Source of the DNA: Gemmobacter sp. 24YEA27
GTDB taxonomy: Bacteria > Pseudomonadota > Alphaproteobacteria > Rhodobacterales > Rhodobacteraceae
Assembly: GCF_030052995.1 (NCBI RefSeq)
Contig: NZ_JASJPW010000004.1
Location: forward strand, 124,001 to 188,000
Direction: 5' to 3'
Length of the DNA stretch: 64,000 bases
The notes below the pieces were generated by a model. The model did not search any database, was not told where the DNA came from, and was given only the letters and a program-made list of their open reading frames with translations. This document shows, piece by piece, positions 17,497-27,994 of this stretch. Each line of letters begins with the position of its first letter. The stretch's first letter is position 1. The position numbers and the translations under genes were made by a program.

Positions 17497-17756
17497 TTGT
17501 AGATCAGATCCCGTGTGGGGGGCTGGCGGCAGGGGCCTTCCGGTTTGTCTATAATATATTATCCGCATCCCATGTTTCCTCGGCTCTGCAGACCGAGCCC
17601 CCTCTCCGGCGCAGGATCGCAGGCTCCGTATGCCACGGCCCGGTAAGGGGATAGTCATCGCTAAATCCGCTCTTTGAACTCACCCTCGGTCTGTGGCTGG
17701 CGTCTCGCCGCGGACTGTCCCGGATCATCCTACGAGCGGTGATGCTGGTGATTGCC
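17497..17756. other. Intergenic stretch upstream of the biotin operon
   Basis: No coding sequence is supported here. It contains a distal BioR-like box and then the end of the decayed ABC permease on the minus strand. Confidence 0.4.
17545..17554. promoter_or_regulatory. Candidate distal BioR box
   Basis: TTGTCTATAA matches nine of ten positions of the BioR consensus and lies exactly 100 bases from the proximal candidate box, embedded in an AT-rich patch. Whether it controls bioB or once served the decayed transporter is unknown. Confidence 0.45.
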
Positions 17757-18625
17757 TCACGCGACCTCACCGGCCTGGGGCAGTGGGGCCCGTTCTGCCA
17801 GATCGGCCCAGGGTCTGTGCCGGGCAAAGGCATCGATGCGCAAGAGGCGGGCGGCGACAATGATCGGTATCAGCACCACCAGCCCCGCCATTACGTTCAG
17901 CACAGACACACTGGCCAGCGTCGATTGCATGGTGATGTGCGAGGCCCCGTCCGCCACAGCCGCCTGACAGGGCCTGACCGACAAAAGCGGCAGGCGATGC
18001 GAGAGGATCATCGGGATAGGAAAACTGCCCCCGCTCTTCCTGACGGCCAGTACGGCGGGCATGATCACCGGCAGCATCACCTTCATCCGCGACTTGCCCG
18101 CCGTGCCTGCCTCTTTCAGCCGCATATCAACGCGGGCAATGGAGGAGACGGGACGATACAGACTTAGGTGCCGTAGATGCATCTCATCGAGGGGATCTGC
18201 CCGTAACAGCCATAGAGGCCGGGCAAACGGATACGGGTTTCGCACAGCGAGCGGGTGATAAGCCCGTTATTGCCGGCATGATCGTCCAGGCGCCGGCTGC
18301 GATCACCTCAGGGTTCACCGGGTTGATCAGCGGCGGCAGTGCGTTCAGGCCCTTGACGGGAAAGCTGTGGGGCGGTGACATAGGCCAGCGGCACGCCGAG
18401 CAGCGTGGCCAAGAGGGTGACGGCTGTGGCGGAAAGCAGCGTGTTGCCGATGGCCCACATATATTTGGGGTTGTTGAAAAGGCGGGCCCAGCCACTCAGC
18501 CCGTCGCCAGGGACGCTGGTGGATATGCCGCAATCACCAGGGCCTCGAAGGCGTCGATGCCCGGATCGACCGCCGCGCCCCGGCATAGAACCGTCATGGC
18601 CGGGGCCATACAGATCCGCCATCAC
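17757..18625 (-). pseudogene. Decayed ABC transporter permease
   Basis: Fragments of an inner-membrane permease appear in several frames. ARLFNNPKYMWAIGNTLL and AVTLLATLLGVPLAYVT are near 18380-18490, and MKVMLPVIMPAVLA with a final hydrophobic part (VLNVMAGLVVLIPIIVAARLL) is at 17850-18060. The order fits an iron(III)/polyamine-type permease: loop before the first helix of the BPD_transp domain, the EAA-like LPVIMPAVL, and the last helix. Multiple frame changes, missing pieces and substitutions show real decay rather than a single consensus error. Together with the ATPase relic upstream on the same strand it is the remains of one importer operon. Confidence 0.5.
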
Positions 18626-18649
18626 TTCGGCCCCCTTGCCAGATCAGGC

Positions 18650-19218
18650 CGATAGCCGGTTCTCGGGCCCGGATATTGCCGCGAGCTGACAGCGGCGGGC
18701 CGGTTCCGGAGGACCTGTTTCGGCACGGCGGCAAGAGGCAGGCTTTCGGCTGCGGGTTTTCCGCGCGCATCGGCGGCAAGGATCCTGACCTGGCCGAAAG
18801 CGGCTTCGACCGGTCCGCCGGTCGCAACCGAGCCGCCGGCCAGTTGGCCGCGCCGACGAAAATCCCGACATGTCTGGTGCGCGACGTGGCGCAGATCTCT
18901 TCTGGGATTTCTTGCAGGCGGCGAATCTGTCAGAGGCCACCTGGGTTCATAACCCCATTCAGATCAGGCATCGACAGGGCTTCTTCAGCATCGTGGGTCA
19001 CGAAGGAAGTGGTGATAATCGCCTCGTTCTGCAGCCCTCTGATGATCTCGCCGATCTGGACGCGCAGCTTTGCGCCCAGATTGGACAGCGGCGCGTCCAT
19101 CAAAAGCCCCGCCGGTCTGATCACAGACGCAAGGGCCAGCGCCACAGGCTGCCGCAGGACGCCCGACAGCGCCGCTGAGCGGCGCGTATCGTCCGACCCA
19201 CCAATGCCGCATCGTCAC
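18650..19218 (-). pseudogene. Decayed ABC transporter ATP-binding protein
   Basis: The fragment 18930-19200 reads ALSGVLRQPVALALASVIRPAGLLMDAPLSNLGAKL in separate matching pieces, then IRGLQNEAIITTSFVTHDAEEAL. This is the ABC signature (normally LSGGQRQRVALARAL), Walker B (LLLDEPLSNLD) and the H-loop (TVFVTHDQEEAL) with several inactivating changes, such as DE to DA in Walker B. No Walker A region is found upstream, so the N-terminal third is deleted. Sequence like a TOBE-type tail may follow to about 18650. It is a true pseudogene. Confidence 0.6.
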
Positions 19219-21925
19219 TGTACCGGCGCCACGCAGAAACTGCGGGTCGAAATCGGGTTGTGCCAGCAGCGCCCCCGGCTTCGGTCACCGGACCATCGGT
19301 TCTGACCTCGTTCAGGCGCCAGATGCCGTCCTGGACATAGGTCACGCTGCGGTCCCCGTCCGGCCAGACATAGACGTTCAGCGCAATCTGCTCGCGCAGC
19401 TTCTGCATCTCTGCCGAAGCCTGCCAGAAGATAAAGCCATGGCATGGTTTTTCCGAGATCACCTCGCCGCTCAAAGCCCTGACCTGACAGGTGAACGGGT
19501 CAGAGGGCAGAGCGCCCGCGCTCCATTCATCCAGGAGCTGCGCATTGGCCGCGCAGGCCTGCGCAATATTGTCCGTACAGCCCATGTCAAAGGCGCGCGA
19601 GGCCTCGGAAAGCACCAGCGGCGGCGGCGGATCCTCCTCCTCCCCGGGAGGTGCGAAGGCAAGGGGCGCTGCCGGTGTTTCGCCCCGGCGCACGCTGTCA
19701 GTCAGCATCCCGCCATAGATCAGGCAGGCCGCGCCATCGGTGGTGGCGACGCGCTGATGAAAGCAGCCGCGCTGATATGCGGCCAGCGCAAGCCCCGGAT
19801 CGGCGGCCTGGCAACCCCGTCAGAAAGCAGATCGCCGGCCAGCCTGCACCCGTAAGGCGCCACCGAAGCGTCTGCGCTGTCGCAGGTGAACCGGGCCCAT
19901 CGCAGGCCTCGGGCAGACGCGTCTGATCCGCCAGACGCGTCTGATCCGCCAGCGCCAGTTTCGCCGCATCATAACAGGCCCAGCTGTCCTGATCAGTCCC
20001 GCTGGCCATCACTGCCTCGCAGGCCATCGACCGGATATAGAGCGCGCCTTCCCCGTCACCACGCTCTGTCATCGCATCCGCAAGCTGGCTGCAGGTATTG
20101 TCAGCCTGCGCCATGGCGTGTGCATCCCGGCAGCCCATGCGCAGGGTCGCAAGCCAGGCCTCAGGATCGTCGCGGGCGGGGATGGTCACGCCCTGGGTTT
20201 CATATCCGACCCTGGCGTAAAGCCCCGCCAGTGGCGCGCAGCCTTTGATATTGGTGCGCGAACAGGCCTCTTTCAGCATCACTTCGACCGTGTCCAGACC
20301 ATCCGCTGCCTCCAGCGCGGCATAGACATACAGCGCCTGACTGCAATCCTGCGACGATCCTTCGCCGGGGGACAGGCAGGATCGGGCAAGGGCGTCATAT
20401 CGGGCGCGCAAGGCGGGGCGGGCCTCGGAGAGTGTGACGTCCATTGCCGCGCCGAGGCTTTCGCAGATGCTGTCCTTGCTGTCCTGAGCATCACAGAGCG
20501 CAATCGCGCGGGCGGCCGCAGCCTGCCGCTCGGCCACCGGCCAGAAATCGGCCAGCTTTGACAGGGTGGCGCAGGCCGCCGGATCGCCGGCTGCGCAGCC
20601 TTCAGTCAGGAAGGCGCTGGCCCGGGTCACACGCGCCGGACCCCGCGCATCGGCATCGCCATAGGTCAGGAAATCGCGGTAAAGATAATAGGCGGATTTG
20701 CAGCTGCGCTGATTTGGATCGCGGGGGCCCTGGGTGCAGATCCCCGCCTCGATCGCCGCCAGCGCGAACCGTTCATCCGGGGTCGGCCCCGCCGCGCCCC
20801 CGCCGCTGTCACCGTGCGAAAGCCCTCTTCCAGCGCCTCGCAAATCCACCCGATCCCTTGCTGGCAGGCGGTCAGACTGGCCGCGAAATTCGATGCCGCC
20901 TCGACGAGGGACGGGCTGCGATCTGACGCCGTGTTCCGCGCCAGCAGGATACAGCCGATGCGGTCCTGCGCATCGCAAAGCAGTTTCGACAGCTCCGCCG
21001 TCACGCGATCATCCGTCGCCGCCCCGTTCGGCAGCGCCTGATCCTGTGCAAGCTCAGTCGTATTGTCCTGCCGGTTGATCGCCAGCTGGCACCCTTCCAG
21101 GTCTTTGGCCATACAGCCCAGCAGAGCATAGCGTGTGACCACAGCCGGCCCACGGCCCGGCCCTTCCGGCGCATCATAGATCAGGCTGGCAAATGCGGTG
21201 CAGGCCGTGCCGAGGCCCAGATCGCAGGCCTGTTTCATCCCCGCAGGATCCCCGGCGTGACGGGCCTCGGCCAGCAAGGCCACAGCCTCCTGCCCCCCTC
21301 CCTGCCCGGCCTCGACAAATCCGGCGTCCTCCCGGATCAGCGCCGCGCTGAAACCGGCACCGGAGACACAGGAACTGCCCTCTGGCAGCTGATCGGAAAG
21401 GCGGATTGTCCTTTCGCTGGCCCCGGTGCTCAGAAGACCCAGCACCAGCGCATAGCCGCCCGCCTGCAGCCTGTATGCGGAAGCAGAGGGGCCAAAGGCA
21501 GGCAGGGAGGCCGCGAGATCGTTCAGCCCCGAAAGCGTATCGGCATGGCCCGCAACAAGATGGCAGGTGTTCGGTGGCGCGAGATAGCTCTGCTCCTGAC
21601 CATCACTGGCAGTCGTCGGGGGGCAGAAATGCGTGACCCCGGCAGTCTCCAGATAGCCCACGGCCCGTTCCAGCCCCTTTCCGGTCGCATAATCCAGCGC
21701 GAACCATGCCGCGCCATCCGGGCCGAAGGTCACGTCGCGCAAGGAAACCTCTTCGCCCGCAGCCAGTTCGCGCGCTTCCGCCCCGGCAGGCGCCGTGTAA
21801 ATCGGTTGGGCGGCGCAGATATGGCGGGTTTCCAGCGGCTGATGGGGCGCAAGTTCCTGCGCCAGGGCCGGAGAGCAGACCCCGAACGCGAGCAAAGCAA
21901 GGGCAGGCAAGGTGATCCTGATCAT
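19121..21925 (-). CDS. Large secreted Cys-rich protein with SH3-like start and Sel1-type repeats
   Basis: The product is about 900 residues with a Sec signal peptide (residues 1-22, cut after PALA). An SH3-like segment (TRHICAAQPIYTAP to GVTHFCPP) follows. The rest is a string of helical units with paired cysteines, such as ACDLGLGTACTAFASLIYD, ALLGCMAKDLEGCQLA, EGCAAGDPAACATLSKLAD and EACSRTNIKGCAPLAGLYA. These resemble Sel1-like repeats of the cysteine-rich Hcp type, disulfide-linked periplasmic solenoids. Frame breaks occur near 20800 (C-run 20797-20801), 19905 and 19815; each is restored by one base. The C-terminus runs into the decayed ATPase region, so the natural end may be lost. I do not recognise a named gene. 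Confidence 0.55.
19914..19950. repeat. Two perfect tandem copies of an 18-bp unit
   Basis: GACGCGTCTGATCCGCCA occurs twice in a row. On the minus strand it encodes a duplicated DQTRLA hexapeptide within the Sel1-like protein. It is a recent in-frame duplication. Confidence 0.75.
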
Positions 21926-22132
21926 TAAAACTCGCAAATGGTGACGTCCCGGGCCACGATCACAGGCCTGCTGCCGATCTCGGGCAGGATGGACCGGAAG
22001 GGGGCCGGTTCCAAGCAGGGACGCGATGTATCCGGCGTGATCCTGCCGAGCGACAGGGGATATGTCCGACCGGGGTCCGGGGGAGACTGTTCCCGCTGAA
22101 CATCTGTGCTACAGGGCGTGGAAACATACGAC

Positions 22133-22501
22133 ATGGACGGCGTTATGCGGAAACTTCTTCTTGTTATCATTGGCCTCGCATTGCTGGGCTTTGGCGGTTA
22201 TCGGCAATTTGCCGGTGCGGGCGTCAGCGCGGCAGACCAGGCGCGCTGCGAAGAACAGGTCCGCGCGCAAAGTGGCACCGATGCCGAAGCCCTGGCGCTT
22301 TTGCTGCCGAAATGCAGCGATACCGGGATGGTGGCAATGATGGATGCCCAGGCATCGGGCGATGATGCCCAGGCGGCAGCGCGCCGGATCTCGCAGGCCA
22401 ATCAGGGCGACCTGACGGCGCATCTCGTTGACTGGGCGATGATCGGCGCGGGCCTTGCTGCATTGGCGGCAGCTGCGGCCCTGAACCGCCGCCGCGCATG
22501 A
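22133..22501 (+). CDS. Small membrane-anchored protein with two hydrophobic helices
   Basis: This encodes about 122 residues. A hydrophobic N-terminal helix (LLLVIIGLALLGFGGY) is followed by a soluble part with two cysteines (ARCEEQVRAQ and LLPKCSDTG) and a second C-terminal helix (WAMIGAGLAALAAAAAL) ending in NRRRA. That topology resembles small periplasmic-domain proteins anchored at both ends. I chose the ATG at 22133; the ATG at 22145 is also possible. It is divergent from the Sel1-like gene and followed by another small membrane gene 13 bases later. No family recognised. Confidence 0.5.
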   Translation: MDGVMRKLLLVIIGLALLGFGGYRQFAGAGVSAADQARCEEQVRAQSGTDAEALALLLPKCSDTGMVAMMDAQASGDDAQAAARRISQANQGDLTAHLVDWAMIGAGLAALAAAAALNRRRA

Positions 22502-22514
22502 TCCGGGTGCCGGG

Positions 22515-22811
22515 GTGAAGACCTCACGCCGGATCTGGCTGCTGATCCTGATGGTCGTCATCGGGATCGCACCACTCGCTTCGGTTGCCCTGGCCGGGCT
22601 GATTGCGGACTGGAACGGCTGCGCCCTGCATGAAGGCTTTGCCCAGCCTTGTATCCTGTTGGGAACCGATATCGGCGGCGTGCTTTACACGATGGCCGTC
22701 ATGGGCTGGCTGATGCTGATTTCGCTTTTCTTCCTTGGAGGCGGATTGCTCGGGCTGGCCTGGGAGGGCGTCTTGCTGATCGCCCGGAGGATATCGCGGG
22801 GCCCGAGATGA
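22515..22811 (+). CDS. Small two-helix inner-membrane protein
   Basis: This is a 98-residue protein with a probable GTG start at 22515. Two transmembrane helices (about 8-28 and 58-80) flank a periplasmic loop with two cysteines (DWNGCALHEGFAQPCILLG), and the tail is basic (ARRISRGPR). The cysteine-bearing loop DWxGCxLxEGxxxPC is a pattern I have seen in uncharacterised Rhodobacteraceae membrane proteins. It is probably co-transcribed with the preceding gene. Confidence 0.55.
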   Translation: MKTSRRIWLLILMVVIGIAPLASVALAGLIADWNGCALHEGFAQPCILLGTDIGGVLYTMAVMGWLMLISLFFLGGGLLGLAWEGVLLIARRISRGPR

Positions 22812-22980
22812 CAGGCGCAGCGCCTGCCGCGCGGCTTTCCTTAATCCGCCGGGCGCAGCAGGGTTTGGGCCGATCAGACCGCGCGCAAGGGATGCTGCTG
22901 CGCCAATAGTTCGACCGCCGCTTCTGCTTCCTTCCGGGGGGTATCCCAATGAACATCCCTGTCAGGGGCGGGTTCAGCTG

Positions 22981-25268
22981 TCAGTGCCGTGTGCCGGAAC
23001 CCGTCAGCGACGAGACCGGCAGGCTGATATCAATGGTCAGGCCGTCCTGCGTCCATGATCGTGTCGCGTGACCCCGAAGCTGGCCTTCGACGATTGAATT
23101 GAACAGCTTCGAGCCAAAGCCTGTACCCTGACCCGTCGTGGCAGGTAAATGCGTCATTTCCATCCAGCGAATGCTGAAGCGATCTTCGATGTGGCAGAGC
23201 TCGACCCGGAGCAGGCCCTGGCTGTCCCTGAGGGCCCCATACTTGACGGCATTCGTCCCCAACTCATGAAATATGAGAGCGATCGCGGTCATGGCTGACG
23301 GGTCGAGCGGCAGATCGTCGCCCGTGATCGTAATGTGGTCTTCCCCTTTGTCGTAAGGCGCGAGAAGTCGGCGCAACAGTTCCGCCATAGTGGCCACTGT
23401 TCCGTCCTGGTTATGCCGGATAAGGCCGTGGGCATCGTGGAGCGCTCTCAGTCGTCCCCGAAGCGACTCCGTCACGGCCTTCACATCTGAGCCGTCGCGG
23501 GCCGTGAGGCTGACCAGGCCATTCACAAGTGCGAACAGATTGCCGATCCGGTGGTCAAGTTCCCGGGCGATGATCTCACGCTCGGCTTCCAGTTGCTTGA
23601 CGGCGTCGATATCCGTGGAGGTTCCATACCAGCGCGTGATCGCGCCTTCGGCGTTCCGCAGCGGTTTGGCAAGAACCTTGAGCCAGCGATAGCTGCCGTC
23701 ATGATACCGGAAGCGATAATCGATTGCGTAGGTTTCTCCCGTCGCAAGGCAGGCTTCCCAGGTTGCATCGACCCGCGCCTTGTCCTCTGGGTGAACCAGG
23801 GTTTTCCAGGTTTCTGCCGTGATCTCTTCCGGGGTGATGCCGGTGAATTCGGTCCACCGGCAATTGAAGTAGTCGTGCCGCCCATCGGCGTCCGTGCTCC
23901 AGACTATCTGAGGAATGGATTCGCTCACGATATTGAAACGTTTGTTGCTTTGCTCAAGTGTCTCGACGGCGTCGGTCAGCTCGGTGATATCGATCAGGAT
24001 GCCGCTCAGATGGGAAGCCGCGCCTTTCCCGTCACGCACCACTTTGCCGAAAGCGGCAAACCAACGGTTTTCACCAGTTGGAGTCGCAATTCTGTAGCGG
24101 CAGTGATAGTCAGAGCCGGTCGCGATCGCGCCACCGAGAGCATCGAGTACCCGCTCACGGTCATCCGGGTGAAGGAGCGGCGAAAGTCTCTCAAGGGGGA
24201 TACCGGTCTCGGGCTGGTCCTCCATTCCGAACCGTTTCAGGAACGTTCCTTCCACGGTGAGATCCCGCCGCGCCAGGTTCATGTCCCATGTGGCGATGAT
24301 CCCGCCGGCTTCGAGGGCTATGTCGACGCGTTGCCGGGCAAGCAAGAGCTTACTGATCAGGTCATCGCGATTGCGCATCACGATAGACAATGTGACAGGC
24401 GCCAATGCGACCATGAAGGCTGCCAATCGCATGGAAACAATCGCATGCTCGTCATAGGCGCCCGCGACACTGTGAAGATAGGCCTCGCACATGACGGTCA
24501 GCAACCAACAGCTGAACACGAAAGCGAGGGCGGAAGCAGTGAAGACGGAATAAGCCAGGCCGCACCACAAAAGCGCGGGCAGCGCGAAGGCGAAGGCGCC
24601 TGGCCCTCCCACAACCATCGCCAGGGCGCAGGACGCGGCCAGAGCAACGACAGGAACTGCTGCAAGCGCGCGCGGCACCAGGTTGAACGACCTGATATTC
24701 GCGCCCAGGCTGCGAGGCGTCGGCGCGGAGAGTATGACCGGCAACAATGCGATATAGTTGACGAGTTCCGTCGTGAACCAGAATGTCCCTGCATTGACCG
24801 CCCCGAGCCTCAGTACCAGAGGATCGGCAATTGCGCCGACAAGCCCCGCAGAGGCGGCACCCGACACCGAGACAAGGACAATATAGAGTGCGGATGCCGG
24901 CTCCCGCATCCGCAGCGCATTCTCGGGAAGATACCGGCAGACAAGGCAGGCTGTACCCACGCCGCACAGGTTTGCGGCATTGAGCACTAAGGCCTTTGCA
25001 ATACTGGTGCCCGCGATCAGGTCTGCTGCCATATAGGCCACCGCCGCCACAGCCACACCGAGGGACGGCGCGTATCAGGCAGGCGAACGAGCAATCCGAG
25101 CATGACCGCATTTGCGGGCCAAATCATCGCAAGATACCCGACCGGTCTTGTAAGGATGCCCAATGCACATGCGGTAAACACCGCGAGACCGATGACGAGC
25201 GAATGCGGAGGAAGAGCCGGGACGCGTTTGAACCATCTGGACGATGCACTGCTTTCTACGGAGGCCAT
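22981..25268 (-). CDS. MASE1 sensor histidine kinase, PAS-PAS-HWE type (one frame break)
   Basis: This is an integral-membrane sensor kinase of about 760 residues. The N-terminal MASE1 domain has eight or so helices (GYLAMIWPANAVMLGLL at its start). Two PAS domains follow (the second with DGRHDYFNCRWTEFTGITPEE and YRFRYHDGSYRWL), then the HWE/HisKA_2 kinase core with the phospho-acceptor in IARELDHRIGNLFALVNGL and ATP-binding features IALIFHELGTNAVKYGAL and TGFGSKLFNSIVEGQL. A one-base shortage at 25062-25064 splits the first 75 residues from the rest. The start at 25268 has GAGAGA before it. It is an orphan: no response regulator is adjacent. The ligand is unknown. Confidence 0.85.
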
Positions 25269-25289
25269 CAGAGTCTCTCGCCGACAGGT

Positions 25290-26109
25290 CAATGCGACAA
25301 TTTAGCGCATCCCCCTGCATAGTCACCTGGGTTCTTTACCAGTGCCAAAGCGGGATTTTTGCGAAAACCGGCGGCTGGCCGGAAGTGCCCCTTCCCTCTT
25401 ATATTCAGGCCGGGCGTTGGATTCCGGCAGTGCCGGGAGCATTGAAGCGGTTCACACGGCGCTGGTGAACACCTTTGGTCCGACAGACCCTGCGCCCCCG
25501 ATGCAGATCTGGATTTCGGCTGTCTGGGGTCTGGATCACGTAATGCGTTGCGTTCCGCCAAACGTCTTGAGGCAGCCCATCCTGGCCTTGATCCGCCTTC
25601 GGGCGTGATATCCGGACCAGCGTTTCCAGGCAGAACCTGAGGACGTTCGTCGGGGAAACAGCCTCCCGGACTGTTGTCTGATCTTCCTCACCGCTGAACA
25701 CCACAGGGCGGCCATGGCTGCCGGTCCTGAGCGCGCCTTGTCAGTCCTTATCCAGCCAGATCAGCAGAGATCCGCGCTGCTTCAGCGCAGCATTGCAGCA
25801 CTTCCGGTTCGTCATGCGACAGATGACGGGCGCGGGCTTGCTCATGCCCGAAGCCTGACCACACGGAGCCGAACCGGGGATCCGGGCTGGAGCTGACTTC
25901 TGCAACAACACCGACCAGATCAGGCACCCTGAGGGCGTTGTACGACAGCCCGCGAATATCATTGCCGCCTGGTTTCTCGCCTCAGCGAAAATGAATTTTA
26001 TGAGCTCCGGCTGGCTGACCGGGGAACGACCCCGGCCAACGGCCAGCAGGGCGCCCTGTTCTTCGTTGCCCCGGTTTGAGAGGCCATGTCCGGGATGTGA
26101 CGCAGGCGA
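25290..26109. other. Long gene-poor gap containing repeat copy A
   Basis: I see no intact gene. Positions 25352-25578 are one copy of a repeat found again at 38137-38364. From about 25740 to 25965 a minus-strand reading (YNALRVPDLVGVVAEVSSS and nearby) looks like eroded coding sequence, but I could not place it in a family. The remainder to 26109 shows nothing recognisable. Confidence 0.35.
25352..25578. repeat. Dispersed 227-bp repeat, copy A
   Basis: Base-by-base comparison with 38137-38364 shows clear homology in the same orientation, with many shared blocks such as TTGCGAAAAC, TGGAT-CCGGCAGTGCCG, AGACCCTGCG, TTCGGCTGTCTG, GGATCACGT and CTTGAGGCAGC. Substitutions are scattered with very few indels. 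Both copies lie in gene-free gaps. Nature unknown; relic of an unidentified mobile element is possible. Confidence 0.7.
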
Positions 26110-27047
26110 TTACAGCCTGCGCAACTGTTCTTTCCAGGCCGGATTGCTGGTGATCTGCTGAAAGCGCATCAGCTTCCACACCCCATATTTGTAGAAATCG
26201 AAATCCAGCGCCGAGACCTTCAGCTGCACCATCGACCAGGCTGCCCATTTCACATCGGCCAGCGCCTTGTGAACGGTGACCCGCGCCACGATCTCGGGCG
26301 TTACCCGGCCGAAATATTCCTCGATCAGTTCGGCCTCGATTTCGGGCGTGTAGAACATCTCGCCGAACCAGATGCCCAGATCATAACAACGGTCGTTCAT
26401 TGAAGCATATTCATAATCGATCAGCATGATCGAGCCATCCGCACCGATCATGAAATTGCCGGGCATCGGATCGTTGAACGAGGGCACCAGATCAAGGCCG
26501 AGGCCTGCATCGCATCGCGCGCCATCTTTGTGTTCAGCGCAATCCATTCGGCATGGCGCGGCACGGGCGAGCCAAGCTCTGCCATCTGCACATGATGCTC
26601 GTCGATCATGTCGAAAACGGTCTTTGTCAGCCCAAGCGCGGGCAAAGCATGCATCTGACGATAGGCCGCAATCGCCGCCGCGCGATTGGCGGGATTGCCG
26701 AAATCGGCATGGGTCGAGGGGCGGCGGTCGGGGATGAAATCATTGATCTCCACGCCCTGATGCGCGAGATCCTCGTAGATCTTCGGGCCAAGCCCGGCGG
26801 CTGCGGCCTTGCGCGAGGCATCCATCGCCGCGACACGGTCGATGAACATCTCGGTGCCGTTGCCGGGGATTTTCACGAACCAGTCACGTCTGGTGCAGGC
26901 CGATTGCACCCGCCAGTTGGAATTCGAGATCCCGCCCGAGACCGGCGCATAGCGGGCGCCTTCCCCGAACAGCGCCCTCGCATCCAGCATGGCCGCTTCG
27001 ATATCACGCTCGGCCTGGCTCGCGGCGCTCCCCAGTGCTTTCATCAT
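26110..27047 (-). CDS. Choline/aminoglycoside-kinase-like phosphotransferase A (one frame break)
   Basis: This soluble kinase of about 312 residues has the protein-kinase-like fold and would phosphorylate a small hydroxylated or amino substrate. Visible parts are the N-lobe (YAPVSGGISNSNWRV and DWFVKIPGN), the catalytic loop FNDPMPGN with Asp and Asn in place, and the metal-binding LIDYEYASMNDRCYDLG. The frame changes near 26496, at a GG pair one base short. The ATG at 27047 overlaps the stop of the next kinase upstream (ATGA). It is the last gene of the peptide-type ABC operon. The choline-kinase-like sequence suggests an amino-alcohol substrate but does not prove it. Confidence 0.75.
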
Positions 27048-27985
27048 GCCCGACCCTCCGCGATCCGGATCTTTTCCTCGAATCCGGGGTGATGCAAAGC
27101 CAGCCGCGCCCGCATCAGTCGCCATTCGCCGAATTTCAGCCATTCCAGCGATTTGCGCACCGAGACATGGCCGAAGATCCGGCAGAAGATGGCCTGGATC
27201 ATGTCATCCACCACCGACCAGAGCCGCGCCCGGGCAAAGCCCGCCTCATCGCCGCCATACCCGCGGAAGGTCGCCTGCATGTCCCGCTCGAATTCATGCA
27301 TCTCGGCCAGCACCGCGCCCAGATCATACATCGGGTCATTGAGGCCGGCCCGGTCGAAATCGACCAGCATCGCGGCCTGGTCCGGCCCGATCATCAGGTT
27401 GGAGACCGAGCTTTCATTGCGGCACAGTGCCAGCGGCGCCGCCTCCAGCACCGGGCGGGCGGCGTTTAGAAGCGACATGATCCAGACAAGATCCGCAGGC
27501 AGGGAATCGCCCAGGCGGCCTGCCTCAGAGATAAGCGCCTCAAGCCGTGCGAAAGGCTCGAACCGCGCGCCATTGGCCGGGGTCTCATGCAGCCGCCGCA
27601 GCGCCTGCATGGTGTTCCTGCGAAAATCCGCGTCAAGGCAATCGGCCAGTCGCGCCTCGCGCCAGCCCGGACCTGCCGCCGCGAAGAGGATCGCTCCGGC
27701 TTCCGGATCGGACCAGAGAACCCGGGGCGCGACCCCGGCCTCGCCGGCCGTCTTTGCCGCCGCGAAACCGGTCGGCAGGTCAAGGACATCCCGGATCTCG
27801 GGATGGATGATCTTCAGAAACCGGCTTTCGCCATCAGGCAGATCGACGAAAACCGCCGCGCTTTCCAGCCCCCGGCAGGAGGGCGAAGCCAGCGCCGCCG
27901 GGCCGGGCCGCGTCTGTGCGCCGTCCAGCCCCGGCGCGGCGGCAATCACCCGCGCGACATCGGCATCCGTGACAATCTGACTCAT
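27044..27985 (-). CDS. Choline-kinase-like phosphotransferase B with atypical catalytic loop
   Basis: This 313-residue paralogue of the next gene is intact. It has N-lobe FVDLPDGESRFLKIIHPE and the C-lobe LVDFDRAGLNDPMYDLG. The catalytic loop reads LCRNESSVSN where family members carry an NDxxxxN motif, so the catalytic Asp is replaced by Glu. It may be a weak kinase, a regulatory pseudokinase partner of kinase A, or active with Glu. It lies between the amidohydrolase (gap nine bases) and kinase A (overlap four bases), clearly one transcription unit. Confidence 0.75.
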   Translation of the reverse strand: MSQIVTDADVARVIAAAPGLDGAQTRPGPAALASPSCRGLESAAVFVDLPDGESRFLKIIHPEIRDVLDLPTGFAAAKTAGEAGVAPRVLWSDPEAGAILFAAAGPGWREARLADCLDADFRRNTMQALRRLHETPANGARFEPFARLEALISEAGRLGDSLPADLVWIMSLLNAARPVLEAAPLALCRNESSVSNLMIGPDQAAMLVDFDRAGLNDPMYDLGAVLAEMHEFERDMQATFRGYGGDEAGFARARLWSVVDDMIQAIFCRIFGHVSVRKSLEWLKFGEWRLMRARLALHHPGFEEKIRIAEGRA

Positions 27986-27994
27986 GCGTCCCCC

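Noticed and set aside
23551..24990. 479-codon plus-strand open frame
   Set aside because: It lies antisense to the MASE1 kinase, whose domains are clear on the other strand; long antisense frames are expected at this GC content.
25400..25704. About 100-residue minus-strand frame aligning with a similar frame at 38185-38490
   Set aside because: The similarity follows from the DNA repeat itself; no start signals or family features support translation, so I report only the repeat.
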